Below, piece after piece: positions 24,501 to 37,153 of a DNA stretch of 64,000 nucleotides. The notes under the pieces are model-generated. The model did no database searches. It was not told where the DNA came from and was given only the letters and a program-made list of their open reading frames with translations. How positions within the stretch are numbered: the first letter of the stretch is position 1; each line of letters opens with the position of its first letter. The DNA is taken from NCBI GenBank assembly GCA_021018815.1, contig JAITYX010000017.1, forward strand, positions 5,828,001 to 5,892,000, in the 5' to 3' direction. The position numbers and the translations under genes are program-made. Source of the stretch: Talinum fruticosum (Eukaryota; Streptophyta; Magnoliopsida; Caryophyllales; Talinaceae).

Positions 24501-27500
24501 GTGGCTAGGTGTTACCTGATTCATCATCATTTGCAGATATTCAGAGCCGGCTTTGCCTTAGGAGCTTCATCCAGGGTAGATTGAATATCCTGCCTGCGAT
24601 ACTGTGAAAGCGTTTTTAGTAGCTTTGCTTGCCCATATGAAGTTTCCCATTTTCTGCAATTAAGAAGCCATTAGCTAGAAGCTTAGAACGTAATCAAACA
24701 ACCAACGTGGATCATAGTACAGCAACTCGGGAGATCTGTATGTACATAGCCTTAACCAATCCAGCCTACATAGGCTGGTAAACAGGGACATAAATAAATG
24801 CTAAGACTGAATATAATTACAAGGAAGTTGCTTTTTAATTGAAATCTGTGTAAAATTCTTTATGTTTTCTGTTGCTTGAATATAAGGATGAGCATGGAAC
24901 TTGCAAAGCTGTTATGTTGTCCTTTGCATTCCGTTAACAACTGTTATGCCAAGCCAATCTCGTTCTCTTATTCTTTTTCAATTTACTTTTTAGTTTTGTT
25001 CCCGTGCATATTTTTTTCTTTTGGGGGGTTGGGAGGGTGGGAGGGTGTTGAAATAGTATATCCCCACATGAAAGTGAAGTTTTGCATACTATTTGTTCGT
25101 TATAAAATATTTCAAATTTTTTCAGTTGACAGGTAGAGTTGAAGAGAAAAGGAGATGGTCTGAGGGCATTCATCAGGCAGTGGAGGCAAAGGAAGGTCTG
25201 AAAATTCAGGTACTTGATAATTTTTCTGAAGATTTAGTCAATGTGTCCTGCACATTTTTGGCTGTTCTCTTTTTTTCTTTTTCATCTGATCCGCAGTCAT
25301 TTCTACTCTTCTTGCCAGGCTGATTCAGTTGTTGTTGCTCAAATAACGTATCAATCATTATTTAAGTTATACCCAAAATTGTCAGGGATGACTGGGACTG
25401 CAAAAACCGAAGTATGTATGTTGTTGTTAAAACTAATAACTAACGCTAAAAATTCCTGAAATGTTTTGTGAGCATCCATAACAATGCTGATATCCCATTT
25501 TTGCACAGGAAAAAGAGTTCCTCAAAATGTTCCAGTTGCCAGTTGTTGAAGTTCCTACAAATCTTCCTAATATTCGGAAAGATTTACCCATCCAAGCTTT
25601 TGCTGTAGGGATCCTTTCTTTAAAGTGCATTTGTCCTGCTGCTTTCCAGTTGCCCAGAGCAATTGTTACTTGAAAATAACAATTTTTCTAATTACTTGGC
25701 CTTTAGACTGCACGCGGCAAATGGGATTATGTCAGTCAGGAGGTTGAGTATATGTTCAGATTGGGGCGACCTGTTCTAGTTGGGACGACTAGGTAAAATC
25801 TGAGATCATTCCCTGCATTGATCATCTTTGTGCTTTTGGATAAATGTCTGACTTAATTAATGTATTTTCTGTTGCATACTGTTGATAGATTAAATTTGTT
25901 TTTGTTCGTGTACTGACCATTATGATTCTCAACATTCTTTTGTTATACTCTGTCCTGACATGCATCTTTTGATGCACATGTTCTTATGTTTGTTGATAGT
26001 GTTATAGCAAATTAGAGAGTTTCCATGCTAAAGCAATATGATATAAATCTTGGATACCATTCTTATGTACCTACACTAATAGTTCTGTTTGCTCACCTCA
26101 TTCAAATTGTCCCTGCTATCTCATTGTTATGGACATGGGAGAATTCCCATGCTAAAGCAATATGATACAAATCTTGGATACTGTACCATTCTCCTGTACC
26201 TACACTTGTAGCTCTGTTGGTTCACCGCATTCAAATTGTCCCTTGTATTTCACTTTCTATTAATTGATCTTAAATCAACCATTGAAATTGAATGGTAGAC
26301 AAAAAGGATATAAAAGAAAACTCAAATCAAATCAATGAGATTCAATGTTCATAAATAACAACTGAGGGAAGAACGGCAATTAAGGTCATAATTCATAGCC
26401 AAGAATATAAATTGGAAAACAATGAACTTCCTAAAACAATGATTTCAAATGATAATGAAACAAAGACACTGAATTATTTATTCCTACTTGGAACCTCATC
26501 AGGCGTAAGACTCTGAAGTTTGCCCTTGAACCTGAGCATTGTCATTAGCATTCAAACTTCGATTCCTCCTCTAGGGAGCATGACAAAAACTCTCAACTTT
26601 GTTATATTGGTAAGCGGTGGATACTGGGGAGAGAGAGAGATAAAGTTCAACATCTGATTGATTATTGTTCAGTAGGAGTCAAGTTCTTAATCATGGTACA
26701 AAGTTGACCTTTTGGGATTTTGTTGATATGATTACTGTCCAGAGCTTGAGGGCTTGATTACTTTGTGTTTGCCCCCTGTTCTACATGCACGACATCCCCT
26801 TGGTGCCTTTTAATACAATTTTTTTATTACTCATTAAAAAAAAAAAAATCTGATTAGAGGTGGAAAATAGGGATATATTAGGAGGGTCAGGTTTGCTTTT
26901 GCTATCATAGTAACTGCAAAAACTTCCAAAGATTAGGTCAGAATCTACTCTATTTGCATGGTGTTAAATGAAAAGCACATGCAGGAGGGCATTGCAGTAT
27001 GCTATTAAAGAAACAAAGTTTTGCAAGTTCCAACAGTGGTTCTCCTATCCAGCTCTCAATTGTTTGTGAATTTAAAAGAGGAAGCTTGTTCATTGACATT
27101 CCAAGTTTTTGGGTTATGAAGTATATGGGAAGTGATTTGACCTATATACAATGAAAGTAATGCTTGTTTGGGATCTTTTCCATACTGGTATTCATGATAT
27201 TATTGACATGACCATCAAATAGTACTATTAGTACATTTTCTGTGGAGTAATGCATCATGTTCAGTTTACTAGTTTTAGAGGTCCTAAGTTCAAATTTCCT
27301 CATTCCTGTTGTGTCTCTCAATTGAGATGCCAATAATGCTCTTCCTGTTATGGGTGCTTTGCAGCAAGGGAAGTGCTGATAATATGGGATTCAGAAACTA
27401 CTTTAAAAACGGATATCGATTGTGTACCTGGGAAAGCTTATGAAAACTGATTGCTTTCTTTGTCCTTCACTTTGTTCTGTAATTCTGAGTGCTTTAGTTG

Positions 27501-30500
27501 TCGGTTTGATTTTCGCATGTTCATTCTGAGGTGATGTCTTCTGAAATATCTCAATCAGAACCTAATTAAGCAAGTCTCCTCTGCTGGGTGGTAAGGGCAC
27601 AAGATAATGATGCTGCATTTGCAATTAAAGTCAAGTAGTTTTATGTGTTGAATAGCTCTTTTACTTCTACTCCTTGTGTTCGCTTTGAATGTTAAAACTT
27701 AATTTACTGCTGCTTTCTGGGCACGTAGATATAATTGGGATCCATTTTCATGTATGTGCACGTGTAGTTCCAACTTCCTACCATTGTATGCTATTGTTAA
27801 GTATTCATATGTTCATTATGCAGTGTTGAAAACTCTGAACATTTGTCCAATCTTCTCAAGAAACGGAACATTCCACACAATTTGCTAAATGCACGGCCTA
27901 AGGTAACATATTGTTTTACTTGTTCTCTTCCTTTCCTTGCAAGTGTTTTTCCTGTTTCCTTTAAAAAAGCGCAAAATATGTTTGTGGGTCTCTCAAAATC
28001 AGACTCTCTGCTTGCCAGAGGTAAGATTACTTAATATGGATCTATCCAACCCTTCTGTTGGGCAGGCTGAGCTTTAGGATTCTTGTCGTTGGTGTTGTTC
28101 TTGCAAGTGTGCTTTCTGGTGTCTGAATGTTTACTCTTTTCAATCTCTCCTACAGTATGCTGCTAGGGAAGCTGAAATTGTCGCCCAGGCTGGAAGGAAA
28201 CATGCTATTACCATTTCTACGAATATGGCTGGCAGAGGCACTGATATTATTCTTGGAGGAAACCCAAAAGTAAGTCTCTATATTTGTAAAGGCATGTAAA
28301 GTTCATATTGTCTTTGCATTTGAAGCTGTGAACAGATGTACTATTGGAAATAATGAAAGCTTCCAGGGATTCTATTTCTCCTAGATAAGAAAAATTAATT
28401 CATTAAGAGTGTATAATGTAGAGCTGTCGTCGAAGCAAAGAGAAAATTTGTCATAGTGGACCAGTGTCTTAATAAAGAAACCTTGAGAACTTGAGTGGAT
28501 AATTTGGTTGTTTTTTTTGGGGGGTTGATGATGGTTAGACCACTGTACTCAAGAATTCTGCTGGAAGTGCTAGGTTTCTGAAAAATTTTAGTGTTGAGGA
28601 ACAATTACAGATGGTTGATAATAGAATATTGCAATCACCGTGGGGTCTACTGTATCTTGTTACCACCAAAACCATGTGCAGAACATGTCCAAAATTTGAG
28701 GACAAATTTGTCTGAAAAATATTGGGTTAATTGAGCTTAGCCAACAAGATGTTTGTTTGTCCCTTGTTGAAAAGGAAAAGAAACCAAAGGCAATGTTTGC
28801 ATTTTTGGTGCTAGTTTTATTAGAAATAATGCTCCTCCTTCAAGCTTTGGCTTTAGTGCTGCTTCTGTTTTCCAAAGAGTTACAAAGAGGGAAGTAGTTG
28901 GAAGTGCGAAACCAGAGTGCCTTTAGCACAATGTGTAATTGGTTATTTAAGGACTGCTGAAGGGTTTCTTCCTTGAACTCCTAGATTCGTTTAATAGGTC
29001 GTATCCTTGTTTATGTGAATTTGTGTAAAGTCTAAGCCAATAGGCTTCCTAGTTGGCCTGGTTATCTTGTGGATTAAGTCACTGTTGGGTCTAACCTAAT
29101 GTATGAGGCCCCTGCCTCCCATAGACAGCCTTCATCCTCCACAGGGTCCCAGTGGATAACTTAGCTGACCCCAAAAGGGAAATAAAAGAGAAATTATAGA
29201 TAGTAGTGGACCTGGTAAAGAATGTTATTGACTTACACTACCGAGTGCCAATTTTTTGATGAATCCTGTTTCCCAAGGGACAGAACTTCTTGGGGGCGGG
29301 CAGGGGCCTGGCCTCACCAAGATTTGGTCCAACAGCTTTCATCAGTAGCCTACTTGACATATTAATATTACTAAGATTTTTAATTATAGTAATGTTAGAA
29401 TTGAAATTTGTTTTCAGCTACCATGACTCAAGGCAACAGCACGTCTTGAGTTATTTGTGCGGATCTTTTAGGAGCTTTCCATTTGAGTTTCCGGTTGGAT
29501 AAAAGCAAAAAACCTTTAGCCTTCCTGTTAAATTATGATTCTTAACAAAATTAGATGAGGCCACTCTTTATTTTAGGTGGATTTGATTTTTTTATTTTCT
29601 TTTTTGAAATTGATCTGCCGACGAATTGATGGTTTACTTCCAAATATTAGGGCATAACTTCCAAACAGTTGACATTTCTTTAATTTATATGCTTGTAGAA
29701 AGTTTAGCAATGCCAAATTTACTGGTGTGGGATTAAAGTTCTCAGTCTACCATTCAAATTCATGTGCCATGGAAAATTTAGTTTGGTAGGTCACCAAGCC
29801 AACAGAGAGAATTATTTCTTATACATGGAACATGACCATGGGAGCAACGCAAGGGAGAATATTTTTATGGAAACACAACTGAGGAAATAATTTTTCCTAC
29901 ATTTGACCATGTTCAATGCTTCCTTTGTTGAGATAGAAAAATTTTCTTTTGCACTTACATGTTTTTGATCAGTAAATATACACTGAAGCAACTTAGTTTT
30001 TTAACTTTATCAAAACTCTATATTTACAGGTCTTAAATTTTCGTTAAATATTATATTGATACAATTGTGTAATTCATTTGGTGTATAGTATTTTCAGACA
30101 TTAAGAAAAAATGATCCTAGAGATCTGAGACATGTTCTTCCACTCTGTGTACTTGGCATATGGTATGGTAAACTGATAATCTGTGCCAAAACTTTGGTTT
30201 GAAACCTATTTTTCTACCTTTATGCATTTGCTGGACTTCAAGCAAATATATAGCTCATGATAAATAATAGGTAATTTTCATTTAAGTGAGAACAAAAGTT
30301 GGATTTGAGCACTGAGTAGATAGGAGAAAAAAAGTGGAATAGACTAAGCTGAACTCATAGGCACTTCCATGGAATTCTCGTCACATAAAAAGTAATATCT
30401 GAAGGGAATCGAGGCAAATGCCTTAAGGAACATAAGGATGAGGTTTGACTTGTTAAAATTGCAGTTCCTACCAACTTATTCAATTTCAAATAAGATGTAA

Positions 30501-33500
30501 AATCTTAGTTCAAAGGCAATAATTTAAAAACAATATATTCTTCTTGTGAAATATTGATAGTGCTATAAGAAACTTACTCTTGCACTGCTCCAATATGACA
30601 TAAAACTAATAACAAACTTTGAATGCTCATGTGGCTGGAAAAACTCTGCATTTTATCAGTAGTGGTGTTTTGGGACAGTTCTAGTACAAACTGTTCTAAC
30701 ATCCACTAACAACACAGGAACGCTATCAATACGAGGATCGAAATTAACCAATCAACTAAGTACTCCAAAAACTGCAATTTTTCCTGACAAATTGTCTGGA
30801 GTACCTGCCAGAGTTGGAGTATCGTGTGATGTCATCAAAGCATGACCAATTATTTTACTCAAAGACATGCATATCAAATCTACTTGATCAGTTCGGAGTT
30901 AAAACAACTTAACAAGCACTTACCCCCCTCCTCTCTCTGGTCGAGTACAATGACTGACTAGTGCCTTTGCTCTAATCCTCAAACACTCTGTCCACATAGT
31001 AATAAGTCATACCTTTCTTATTGTTGTGCTTATAATCATCCATACCAGCTCAAGAAGAAGTGATCATATTACAAAGGTGGGAAAGAGTTTCTAATTTATG
31101 TCTTGCAAACCTTTATGCAGTATAAGGTGTTTGGATTTTTTTTTTTAATAATGAAGGAGGTAAGCTTTCTATTTCAAACCTCTGGTCTATTTAGATGCTT
31201 GCTTTTGTACTAACCATATGGCTTGTATTGTGAAAACTAGATGCTTGCTAAAGAAATTATAGAAGAAAAACTGCAACCATTTCTTTCGCAAGACATTCCT
31301 GAGTTCGGGTATGACAGAGAAACATCAGTGAAGGTAATTTGTTTTGGTGGTTATAGTAAATGAACAGCTACCTCATTGTCCTGTTTCTAACTTGTATTCT
31401 GTCTTTATAGGCAATGTCAACCGTCAAAATTGGGTCATCATCCACAGCTTTGCTTGAGAAGGCAGCCTTGATTGGTTGAAATCTTATCTGTAATTTCATA
31501 TTGCTATGCCAATTTTTACTGTTAACTTGCTCATGCCATTTATAACATATTACTAAATCATACAGCTAAATATGTTGGAAAAAGTGAGGGCAAGAGCTGG
31601 ACACATGAGCAGGCAAGGTCTGTGATCTCTGAGTCCATCCAATTGAGCGAATCGGTCAATTCGATGGAGCTGCAGAAGCTTGCTGAAGAAGAGTCAGAAA
31701 TGTACCCACTAGGTCCTACAGTAGCTCTTGCGTATCTGTCAATCCTGAATGATTGTAAATTACACTGCTTAAACGAAGGTGCAGAGGTCAAGAAGCTTGG
31801 AGGGCTTCATGTTATTGGAACATCATTGCACGAGTCTCGTAGAATTGATAACCAGGTCAGTGTGGTTAGAACAAATTCTGGACAATCCAATAGCTAGCGC
31901 AATAGAGCATGGTAAATGGTCTTTGGAGATGTTGACTGATGCTTTTCAGTGACTGAGCTTCATTATTCCTTTGTTTTGTCCTCTCTCCCCAAGATTCATA
32001 TTCGTGCTAGTGCCTTTTTGTTTTTCCTGAGGGAGTAGGGTCAGGGGAGGGGTATCAACTAATGGGGTGTTCTTGATTGTATTACTGAACCGATGGAAGC
32101 AACTTGATAAGTACCTATCTTTTATGTCAGGATGACATGGTAGTTATAAACTTTGTTGGTTGAGAATTTTTTAAAATATTCCGTGGTTCATGTCTTTACC
32201 ATATCTGTGTAGTTCTGTTCCTAGTGATGTGTTGCTTTTTCACAGCTTCGTGGTAGAGCAGGCAGGCAAGGTGATCCAGGATCCACAAGGTTCATGATTA
32301 GGTACTTGTATGGCCTAGTTCTTTGTCTGCTTCTCCTTCCCGGCTAGTTGATTCTTTCCCCTTGGTTTTTTTGTTTTTTTGTTTTTGTTTTTGTTTTTCT
32401 TAGGTAATAAGAATTTAGATATTTCATTACCAATCTGACATCTTCAAGAGATAAATTAGAAGCTGTCTTCTACTAGTAACTATACTTCAGCATCCTTATA
32501 AAGAAATTACATACAGTCAGTATAATCTTTTCCCCTTTGTTTTTGATAATTTCTATTGTATATTTTTCATTTTTGCTTTGGAGTGGAGAGGTTACTGAGA
32601 TTATGTTTCATGAGATAAATGAAATTTAAAGGAGCACTATCTGCAGTCGTCTCCTTTCATGTGATAAATCTTCTTTCTTTTATATTTAAAATTGGGTTCA
32701 GCTTTCTGCAAGTTTTCAGACTATTTGTATGCCTATGTGGAATCATTTATATATTGTTTGGAATGAGGGCAAATGCTTTTGAGATTACTGTATTGATAAC
32801 GCTAGTATTCTTGATTAGGTGAGGCTAACTACAATTTAGTTGTTGTGGTAGTGACATTTAGCTCTTAAAAATGGGCATTCCATGATTCTGCAATGCTCTG
32901 CTTATTACTGTTCAATTTAACAGCTTGCAGGATGAAATATTCCAGAAGTTCAACTTTGACACTGAGTGGGCTGTCAGACTTATATCAAGAATCACAAATG
33001 ACGAGGATATACCAATTGAAGGTGATACCATAGTTAAGCAGGTGAGTAGAAGATAATTTTGAAATTGATTTTCTTTTACTTTGTGTCTTTTGCTGACCTT
33101 ATTGTGATGTCTTTGTCATGGATGAAGCTTTTAGCTTTGCAAATTAATGCAGAGAAGTATTTCTTTAATATCAGGAAGAGCCTGGTTGAGTTTGATGAAG
33201 TTTTAGAGGTATGCTTATGATGTTAGTTATTTGTTATAAAGTACATTCCGAAAGACAGTGTTAGTGTAAGCATCATCTAGTGAACTTCGATATTGGGAAC
33301 CATCTTGTTCAACAATGTTTCTGGTAGCTGATCATATTTAAGAACCAGAGCTAGATTTTCTTAGAAGCATGACCTGTCTCTGGTTGTCTAGAACTATATG
33401 TACAAAAGTGAAGTCTTTCCAATTTTCCATGTCTGCAGAGCTTTTCGCTTCCTCATATCACAGATTAAAATGTGGAATAAGTCGTTCAACAATGTTAAGA

Positions 33501-36500
33501 AGGCATCAATGTTAGAATTACATTAAGTTAATTGGGTGAAAATACTTTGTTAGGCTTTAATATAATCTTTTGTTATCTTTACAGGTTCAGAGAAAACATG
33601 TCTATGATCTCAGGCAGTTGATTTTGGCAGGTGATGCTGAAAGTTGCTCACAGCATACTTTGCAGTGAGTATTTAATTTTTTTTTCTTTGAGAAGTTTTT
33701 TTATGCATTTTTAATCTTTAGTCTATCACTCAATTGCACCCTCTTTTCCGACATTTTTATCAAGAATTTCACTACATATGTCATTGAGCCACTTCTATGC
33801 TGATGTGACATCGTTCACCCTAGCCAAGATGGCTGAAATAATGCCCTAGCTGCTTTGGCTTCAATCCGTCAGAGATAAGCTGCTGCTGTTACCCTAGCTC
33901 CTTTTGAGTTTCTAAGTATTGAAGAAATGTCGTAGCTTTTAGCTATATTAATGTTGTATACAGATTTTACCCTTCTAGTAGGAGACACTTTGTTTTGTGT
34001 TGTTTTTTTGTAATAATATTTTCCGGGGAAGAATTTGTTGTCTTATTCAAAATTTGAAATTTAAACATGTAGTGCAATCTGAATTGTAATTAGAATTTGG
34101 CTTGCTGAGGCGGAAATGCTGAAATGAAAATAGCCCTAAACTTTTAAGTTTCTGCAGAAAGTCCTCGGAAATAATAGTGGATGAGATTACCCTACAAATA
34201 TACGAGAGTTCTTACACGTTTAATTTTACTTTTTTTTCTTCCCACTATTCTTTTTGTTCTTCTGTTTCCTCATATTTAGCTGTTGCCTCGCTATCACCCC
34301 TTTTTTTTTCCCACCCTTTCTTAAAAGGGGTATTTCATTAGCAACAGTATTCAATGTATACACATATTTCGTGTTGAATATCAATAAAACCTGGTAAGAA
34401 TAATTCCTCTCTTCAGTGCCTCTTTTGTCATCCTAGCATGTCAGTGAAACACTGGTCTCTTCTTGTGTGAGATAATAACTTTTATGTTTTTTACTTTTAT
34501 AATCATGTTTTATTTGTCCTCTTTCTTTTTTAATTCTTCTGGTGACAATTTTGCTTGCAGATACATGCAAGCTGTTGTAGATGAAATTGTTCTGGGTAAT
34601 GTTGATCCTCATAAGGTACTCAATAATTGACGCCCCTGCACTTATTTATCTCAAGCTTGTTTTCTTCTGCAAAACTTAATTTTACCTGAGCACTGTAGAT
34701 TATCTTTATTGGACACACTCGGACTGACTAAAATGCGACTTTTGTGCTAACGTTTATATGTTGAGAGCTTATAAATGAAATGAAGAGCACACCTGAGGGA
34801 CTGTTAACTTTTTTGTTTACCTTTTTCTGTTTCTGTTTTTGTAGCATCCAAGCAGCTGGAATTTGCAGAAAATCTTGAAGGATTTTGTTCGCTTAGGAGG
34901 AAAGCTTTTGAAAAGTGAGCTTTCTACGTTCAACTTGGATTCTAGATCCACCTATTCACTAAAATGCCAAGATTGAGAATGATTTCAGTTCAATAATAAC
35001 TACTGGGATTTCTTCAGGTTCCTTTGCTGAAATAACAGAGACAGTCTTACTGAAGTCGCTTCCCAAATTTGATGGTTCACATCCCTTAGATTTCAACAAC
35101 TTTTTACCTCCAGATTTGCCAAGACCTCCGAATGTCTTTAGAGGAATACGAAGGAAGACTTCTTCTCTCATGCGATGGCTCACAATATGTGCTGATGATT
35201 CAGTAACGTAAGTGGTGTTGTATGATGCTACAATGTATTATTTTATTAAAATTTAAGTGTTTTTGACTTTGATCAAGAAACCATTTAATATGCCAAACCA
35301 GAGATGGAAGATACAGACTGAGCATCAATTGCTTGCGCAAATATCTTGGAGATTTTCTGATAGCTTCGTATCTGTATGCCATAGAAGATTCTGGATTTGA
35401 TGATACATATGTGAAGGAAATTGAGGTATGTTTGTATGCGCTGTGCTGTGATGGGCCTGATGGTTATTGGATGACCAAAATTAAAGAGAGATATTTCTTA
35501 TATTATTTTGTGTATATTTGCATCGATTCATGGTTGGCTCTTGGTCACTTCAGGTTACATTTTGATTCGTTGGATGAATATGTTAGATATCTATCTTCTG
35601 TTGGATTGTTCACGCACTATTTGCATGTGGTAGACATAGAACTTTAGCTTTTGGTTGCATCATGTTGTTGCATCAATTTTGTTTTCTAGGTTTTTTCTTT
35701 TTTTTTTTTTCTTAGGGGGTGTATTCTCCATTAGCTATTGTTTCCCTCTGCTCTTGGAGTTTCTTTCCTAAGGGAACGCTCAAAATTGGGAATTAGGAGA
35801 AGTCTGTTATTTGTATTAGAGTTTGGATCTTTCTTTGACATCCAGATAGGAGAGTATGGCAAGTGTCTTCTGTTTTATCCTGTTATTCTTCTGCGGACCC
35901 ACCAAATCCTTCTATTCTGATGGGTAATCTTGTTTGGGATCTACACCCCAGTGAATGCAAAGGCACATCTTTTGGCAGCATTGTTGGATAAACTCAACAA
36001 TTATGAAAAGCTGCAGATTTTAGGGCAAACTGTTGTCTTTTAATGCTAATTTATACATAGTAAGCATGCTTGAAGCTATTCCCGTTGCCTCAGTAGCCTG
36101 GAAAGCAAAGGTTGCTACAGATCTGTGGTCCCAACTTTCAAAGCACAGAATCAAAAGTAGAATTGAGCTTATGAGACTTACGCGCAACTTGAGCTTGAAT
36201 GCTTTTGAGGCCTAATATTTGTGTATGGTATTTTAAGCTTAAGAAGCATGATTTCAAGACCTGTGCCACATTGCCATTGCTGTGGTCTTTGCATAATTAG
36301 GATGGAGCTCTGGTTGCTGAAAGCCTGCAGAGTACAGTAGTAAATGTTGGTTTTGATATTAGACTTAAAACATTTCTTAATATTAGACTTAACATATCTT
36401 ACCCAGGGGGTGTTATGCATCCATTAAATCATTTCTCAGTGACTTGATTCCCTTTTTCTAGATCTACAGCTAGCCTCTCTTTAATTTGAAGTTGTAAAAC

Positions 36501-37153
36501 TTCTTGTATGAAGATAATTAAAAGGGGGAGGGTTCTGTGAAGATTTCATGTTTACTTCAGTCTTTTTTGAGTTATTACAATCCTTTTCATGGTTTTCAAT
36601 ATGAAAGGAAAACAAGCTTGTCCTGGGCTCTTCTTGCTATAGAAACAGAGGCCTAGCTTGCGAATAAACAGAGGATCTTCATGGACTCTGCCCTTAATCC
36701 TTTCTTGATGAAGATTTCTTGCTTGAGCTCAGAACAAGCATGGACTAAGTTCTAATATTGTCTCTTTCTGTGAGTACGATGTGTTATCAACTGCCTTGGA
36801 GTTTTTACTATTTATTCGTTTGATTTTGAAATACAGAGGGCTGTACTAATCAAGACTTTAGATTGTTTCTGGAGAGATCATCTGATCAATATGAACAGGC
36901 TAAGTTCAGCGGTACCCATATTAGCTCTCTTGATCAGTGCTATCTATTTTACCTTCTGCTGGACATAGCTCATGTAAAGAACTTGCAGGTGAATGTGAGG
37001 AGTTTTGGGCACAGAAATCCACTGGAAGAATACAAAATAGATGGTTGTAGATTCTTCATCTCTATGCTCAGTGCTTTCAGGAGACTCACTGTAGAATCTC
37101 TGTTCCGGTATTGGTCATCTCCAATGGAAACCCAGGAACTATTTGTATCGTAA
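12426..37153 (+). CDS. SECA2: Chloroplast protein translocase ATPase SecA2, 31 exons, intact
   Basis: Motor ATPase of the plastid SEC2 translocase (inner envelope, SCY2 partner in Arabidopsis). Exons: 12426-12521, 12627-12761, 12900-12969, 13069-13133, 13269-13389, 20830-20921, 21134-21199, 21399-21463, 21544-21631, 21759-21824, 21915-22030, 22410-22500, 25126-25209, 25319-25411, 25509-25604, 25707-25792, 27824-27902, 28156-28269, 31241-31333, 31411-31474, 31566-31855, 32246-32301, 32924-33041, 33128-33208, 33585-33664, 34561-34615, 34845-34914, 35018-35207, 35302-35425, 36837-36911, 36989-37153. They join in phase to 1027 codons plus stop. Exon 1 gives a 32-residue Ser/Arg-rich, acid-free leader like a transit peptide. 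Walker A MKTGEGKT lies near residue 137, DEVD near 247, TNMAGRGTD near 525 and GRAGRQGD near 693. The C-terminus lacks the bacterial zinc motif. I chose this ATG because no in-frame Met lies upstream. Donors are all GT; the intron 23 acceptor has a weak pyrimidine tract. Large introns hold transposons. Confidence 0.95.
13790..16018 (+). mobile_element. LINE retrotransposon, 5' part, inside SECA2 intron 5
   Basis: A plant L1-type reverse transcriptase can be read in broken frames: [11 protein letters not shown] and [13 protein letters not shown] (13860-13980), [11 protein letters not shown] (14020-14060), YDHVNWDFL with KRMGFGEKW (14290-14370), [11 protein letters not shown] (about 14449-14481), and the catalytic FADDT (about 14582-14597). 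An RVT zinc-binding region follows (about 15450-15700), and the similarity ends with [13 protein letters not shown] near 16000. At least six frameshifts or stops make it dead. At 16018 it is interrupted by a Gypsy remnant and resumes at 18705. Confidence 0.88.
16019..16425 (-). repeat. Gypsy 3' LTR
   Basis: In minus orientation it starts TGACAATGG after the purine-rich AAGGGGATTT (polypurine tract) and ends CCGGTGTCA, giving TGACA...TGTCA termini and a length of 407 bp. It is correctly placed downstream of the integrase reading direction. Confidence 0.75.
16529..16730. repeat. 98 bp tandem duplication within Gypsy coding remnant
   Basis: GTTCTATTTTATATGCATTT begins at 16529 and again at 16627. 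The two copies, through the CTTGGTTTGACTTGTCCTTG part, differ at only a few positions. It duplicates a piece of the former integrase C-terminus. Confidence 0.85.
17587..17720. repeat. Three-fold tandem repeat, unit about 54 bp
   Basis: The unit beginning CTTTCTCTTGGTATTGCTAT and containing CCTGTCTTGAGATGGAGAAG is repeated almost perfectly three times in the Gypsy remnant. Near identity of the units indicates recent expansion. Confidence 0.85.
18321..18704 (+). repeat. Gypsy LTR copy in inverted orientation
   Basis: On the plus strand this aligns over its whole length with the reverse complement of 16019-16425: GGTAGAAAA near the start, ACCTTACCATTAATG, GTAGTATTAACTTA, a TATAAAA box at 18498-18504, and the end CCGGTGTCA. 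It directly abuts the integrase-coding remnant. That is not the layout of a normal element. Confidence 0.8.
18705..18910 (+). mobile_element. LINE 3' end with A-rich tail
   Basis: After the Gypsy remnant ends, the sequence runs through a T-rich segment of plant-LINE character to CTTGTTCCTCATAAAAAATA and AAAAAAAT (about 18884-18909). This is best read as the 3' UTR and tail of the LINE that starts near 13.8 kb. Confidence 0.6.
18911..20150. other. Remainder of SECA2 intron 5, nothing recognised
   Basis: The longest ORF (19210-19512) is rich in hydrophobic residues but has no domain character. A T-run lies near 19699-19711. Confidence 0.4.
20150..20785 (+). mobile_element. Second LINE 3' fragment (zf-RVT region and poly-A)
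   Basis: Broken plus-strand frames give [11 protein letters not shown] and [13 protein letters not shown] (about 20306-20385), the typical zinc-binding region of plant LINE reverse transcriptases. The fragment ends in an A run (20767-20782). The exon 6 acceptor lies only about 45 bases further on. Confidence 0.65.
22501..25125. other. SECA2 intron 12, nothing recognised
   Basis: This 2.6 kb intron has an AG-rich stretch at about 22625-22690 and several ORFs without domain features (23112-23465, 24153-24464). I could assign no transposon with confidence. Confidence 0.4.
26021..26256. repeat. Direct tandem duplication in SECA2 intron 16
   Basis: CCATGCTAAAGCAATATGAT starts at 26023 and again at 26147, period 124. 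Similarity continues through CTTGGATAC, GTACCTACACT and TTCAAATTGTCCC with several substitutions and small indels, so it is an old duplication. Confidence 0.85.
26540..26850 (+). mobile_element. Probable LINE 3' tail in SECA2 intron 16
   Basis: The stretch ends CCTTGGTGCCTTTTAATACA, then TTTATTACTCATT and 12-13 A. This is the usual wording of plant LINE 3' ends. No coding part is left. Confidence 0.4.
28270..31240. other. SECA2 intron 18, nothing recognised
   Basis: A 3.0 kb intron, AT-rich. ORFs at 28395-28604 and 29290-29502 lack coding character. No transposon termini were seen. Confidence 0.4.
35426..36836. other. SECA2 intron 29, nothing recognised
   Basis: A 1.4 kb intron with a T run at about 35698-35711. 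Short ORFs (35738-35920, 36033-36215) look incidental. Confidence 0.4.
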
